A stretch of DNA of 7,863 nt from Mesorhizobium sp. (GTDB taxonomy: Bacteria; Pseudomonadota; Alphaproteobacteria; Rhizobiales; Rhizobiaceae): the NCBI GenBank assembly GCA_030698645.1, contig JAUYMV010000031.1, positions 1 to 7,863 of the forward strand, given 5' to 3'. Below are positions 6,673 through 7,863 of this stretch, in pieces. The notes under the pieces were generated by a model, which made no database searches, had not been told where the DNA came from, and worked only from the letters and a program-made list of their open reading frames with translations. The position numbers were made by a program, and so were the translations under genes. How positions within the stretch are numbered: the stretch's first letter is position 1; every line of letters starts with the position of its first letter.

Positions 6673-7104
6673 ATGGCTCGTTCCGCCGTCCAGACCATGA
6701 AGATGGCCGCTCTCGCCGCGCTTGCGCTCGGCTGTCTCGCGGTCCCGGCTGGAGCCGATAGCGGCATCCAGGTGATCATGAACCAGGCCAAGATCGTCAA
6801 GCTGGCGCGGCCGGCCGACACCATTGTGATCGGCAATCCGCTGATCGCCGACGCATCGGTTCAGGATGCCACCACGGTCGTGCTCACCGGGAAAGGCTTC
6901 GGTGTGACCAACCTCGTGGTGCTCGACAGCGACGGCGCTCCGATCGTCGACGAGCAGGTCTACGTGACACGCCAGGACGCGCGATCGGTGCGCGTCTACC
7001 GTCGCGCGCAGGTGCAGACCCTGTCGTGTACGCCACTGTGCGAGAGCTCCTACAAGAGTGACGCCGAGCGTCAGTCCGAAGCGGAGATGAGCTCCAGCCA
7101 GTAG
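6673..7104 (+). CDS. Secreted stand-alone pilus-assembly N-terminal domain protein (CpaC N-domain-like)
   Basis: A 143-residue exported protein. A hydrophobic signal peptide (residues 10-28) ends in PAGA-DS, a plausible signal peptidase I site at 28/29. Residues 32-100 match the domain found at the N-terminus of CpaC-type secretins: VKLARPADTIVIGNPLIADASV, then VVLTGKGFGVTNLVVLDSDG. The equivalent CpaC segment here is residues 66-132, with the shared pattern NPxxADA and GK-x-G-x-TN. No secretin domain follows. Instead there is a polar tail with a CTPLC pair (Cys119, Cys123) and a Ser/Glu-rich end. A strong GAGGAGG lies five nt before the ATG. It is transcribed divergently from the pilin operon and followed by a TadE-like gene, so a periplasmic role in the same pilus is likely. 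Its actual function is not known to me. A lipoprotein reading through Cys21 is less likely because Ala sits at -3. Confidence 0.88.
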   Translation: MARSAVQTMKMAALAALALGCLAVPAGADSGIQVIMNQAKIVKLARPADTIVIGNPLIADASVQDATTVVLTGKGFGVTNLVVLDSDGAPIVDEQVYVTRQDARSVRVYRRAQVQTLSCTPLCESSYKSDAERQSEAEMSSSQ

Positions 7105-7252
7105 GCCGCTTCCCGCCCGCCGACCCGGCGTCGGCCCGTGGTTAGAACTTGCTGAAGCACTCCAACCGACTTTTACCGGCGCCGGGAACGGTATCGCAAC
7201 CATTCAACGCTATTCTTCGCGAAGTAACGCTCGGAACGGCAGGGTGCGAGAG
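7105..7252 (+). other. Intergenic spacer upstream of the TadE-like gene
   Basis: A 148-nt non-coding spacer. It has a weak hairpin GCCGAC-CCGGC-GTCGGC (7119-7135) with no T-run, and a CCGGCGCCGG palindrome (7176-7185). AGGG (7241-7244) is the likely ribosome site of the next gene. No clear promoter or terminator was recognised, so it is unclear whether the two plus-strand genes share one transcript. Confidence 0.4.
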
Positions 7253-7834
7253 ATGATTTCACGGGGATTGCCCGTCAACAGCGAGACATCAGGCGACGCG
7301 CCACGGCGCTGGCTGATCTCGCGATTTATGCGCAGCCGCAAGGGCAACGTGGCGATCGAGTTCAGCCTCCTCGCCCTGCCCTTCTCGCTGCTCCTGTTCG
7401 CCATTCTGGAAAGCTGCATCTCATTTGCGGGTCAGCAATTGCTGGCGAACGCGACCGACAGCGTCGCCCGTCAGTTGCGCACCGGCCAGATCAAGGCAGC
7501 CGACGTCACCAAGGCCTCGCTGAAAGCCCTCATATGCAATGACCTCGAAATCATCGTCACGGCAGGATGCCCAGGGCTCGAAGTCGATCTACGGGAGTTT
7601 GCGACTTTTGCGGATGCCGCCAAGGTGCGCATCAAGCTCACCACCGACAAGGATATCGACACGACGGGTTTCGCTGTGACGCCAGGCCCCTCCATGTCCA
7701 AGAACATGCTGCGGGTCTTCTATCGCTGGCCCGTAATGACCGATTTCCTGCGCAAGTCGATGTCGAATCTCAAAGGCGGCACGACGCTGCATTTCGCGAC
7801 CGTGACCTGGCAGAACGAACCATTCGACGACTGA
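7253..7834 (+). CDS. TadE/TadG-family minor pilin (pseudopilin)
   Basis: A 193-residue TadE-like protein. After a 31-residue polar, basic leader (ending MRSRKG) it has the family motif GNVAIEFSLLALPFSLLLFAIL (31-52). Gly31 is the likely prepilin-peptidase cut site, with Glu36 at +5 and Phe37 at +6, as in TadE/TadF pseudopilins. One membrane helix (about 37-57) precedes a periplasmic region to residue 193 that contains Cys95 and Cys106. Conserved-looking stretches include VFYRWPVM (155-162) and LHFATVTWQNEPF (179-191), a common ending for this family in Hyphomicrobiales. I chose the ATG at 7253 because AGGG lies eight nt upstream. An in-frame GTG at 7244 would add three residues. Family knowledge suggests pseudopilins help start or stabilise pilus assembly. 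TadE and TadG cannot be told apart firmly here, but the length favours TadE. Confidence 0.9.
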   Translation: MISRGLPVNSETSGDAPRRWLISRFMRSRKGNVAIEFSLLALPFSLLLFAILESCISFAGQQLLANATDSVARQLRTGQIKAADVTKASLKALICNDLEIIVTAGCPGLEVDLREFATFADAAKVRIKLTTDKDIDTTGFAVTPGPSMSKNMLRVFYRWPVMTDFLRKSMSNLKGGTTLHFATVTWQNEPFDD

Positions 7835-7854
7835 TGACAGGAAGCTACTCAACG

Positions 7855-7863
7855 ATGCGGGAC
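7855..7863 (+). CDS. Possible start of a further gene, cut by the right edge
   Basis: An ATG at 7855 follows AGGAAG (7839-7844) at a spacing of ten nt, 20 nt after the TadE-like stop codon. Only three codons are visible (Met-Arg-Asp). The position would suit a second TadE/TadG-type gene in the same operon. That product is a guess from gene order alone. Confidence 0.35.

Noticed and set aside
6715..6740. Possible lipobox (ALGC, Cys21) in the secretin-N-domain protein
   Set aside because: Ala at -3 is unusual for a lipobox, and a better signal peptidase I site (AGA-DS) follows.
7119..7135. Hairpin as a terminator after the secretin-N-domain gene
   Set aside because: The stem is only 6 bp and no T-run follows.
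6646..7203. Minus-strand open frame opposite the secretin-N-domain gene
   Set aside because: The plus-strand gene has a strong ribosome site, a signal peptide and a recognisable domain. The opposite frame has none.
1..7863. Mobile elements, CRISPR arrays, tRNA or rRNA genes
   Set aside because: No transposase, integrase, terminal inverted repeats, regularly spaced repeats or structured-RNA signatures were seen. The locus looks like an intact pilus operon.

Overview
The window is a high-GC (roughly 60%) chromosomal segment carrying most of a tight-adherence (Tad/Flp, also called Cpa/Ctp) type IVc pilus locus. The gene order pilin-cpaA-cpaB-cpaC-cpaD-cpaE-cpaF, the CpaD family signature, the 57-residue Flp prepilin and the divergent partner genes all point to an alphaproteobacterium, most likely of the order Hyphomicrobiales (Rhizobiales). 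No genus can be fixed from this sequence alone.

The minus strand holds the main cluster, read from right to left. It starts with the Flp pilin (6324-6151), followed by a strong stem-loop (6091-6122), the prepilin peptidase CpaA (6001-5480) and a 127-nt gap. Then comes a tight block of cpaB, cpaC, cpaD, cpaE and cpaF (5352 to the left edge). Gaps within this block run from a 4-nt overlap to 28 nt, so it is almost certainly one transcript. CpaF is cut by the left edge just after its Walker A motif. The expected platform genes tadB and tadC would lie beyond it.

The plus strand, right of a 348-nt divergent intergenic region, holds two accessory genes. One is a 143-residue exported protein that resembles only the N-terminal domain of the CpaC secretin. 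The other is a TadE/TadG-type minor pilin. A third gene may start at the right edge. The divergent region contains a perfect 22-bp GC-rich palindrome and other short symmetric elements that may be regulatory.

Together the genes would work as follows. CpaA cleaves the Flp prepilin and probably the TadE-like pseudopilin. CpaF powers fibre assembly at the inner membrane. CpaE helps position the machine. CpaC forms the outer-membrane channel with the lipoprotein CpaD, and CpaB links to it in the periplasm. This is a known system. I found no evidence for an undescribed one. The points most worth a second look are the stand-alone secretin N-domain protein, the structured intergenic DNA, possible CtrA-type sites, and a CpaE receiver-like domain with Glu where the phosphoacceptor Asp would sit.
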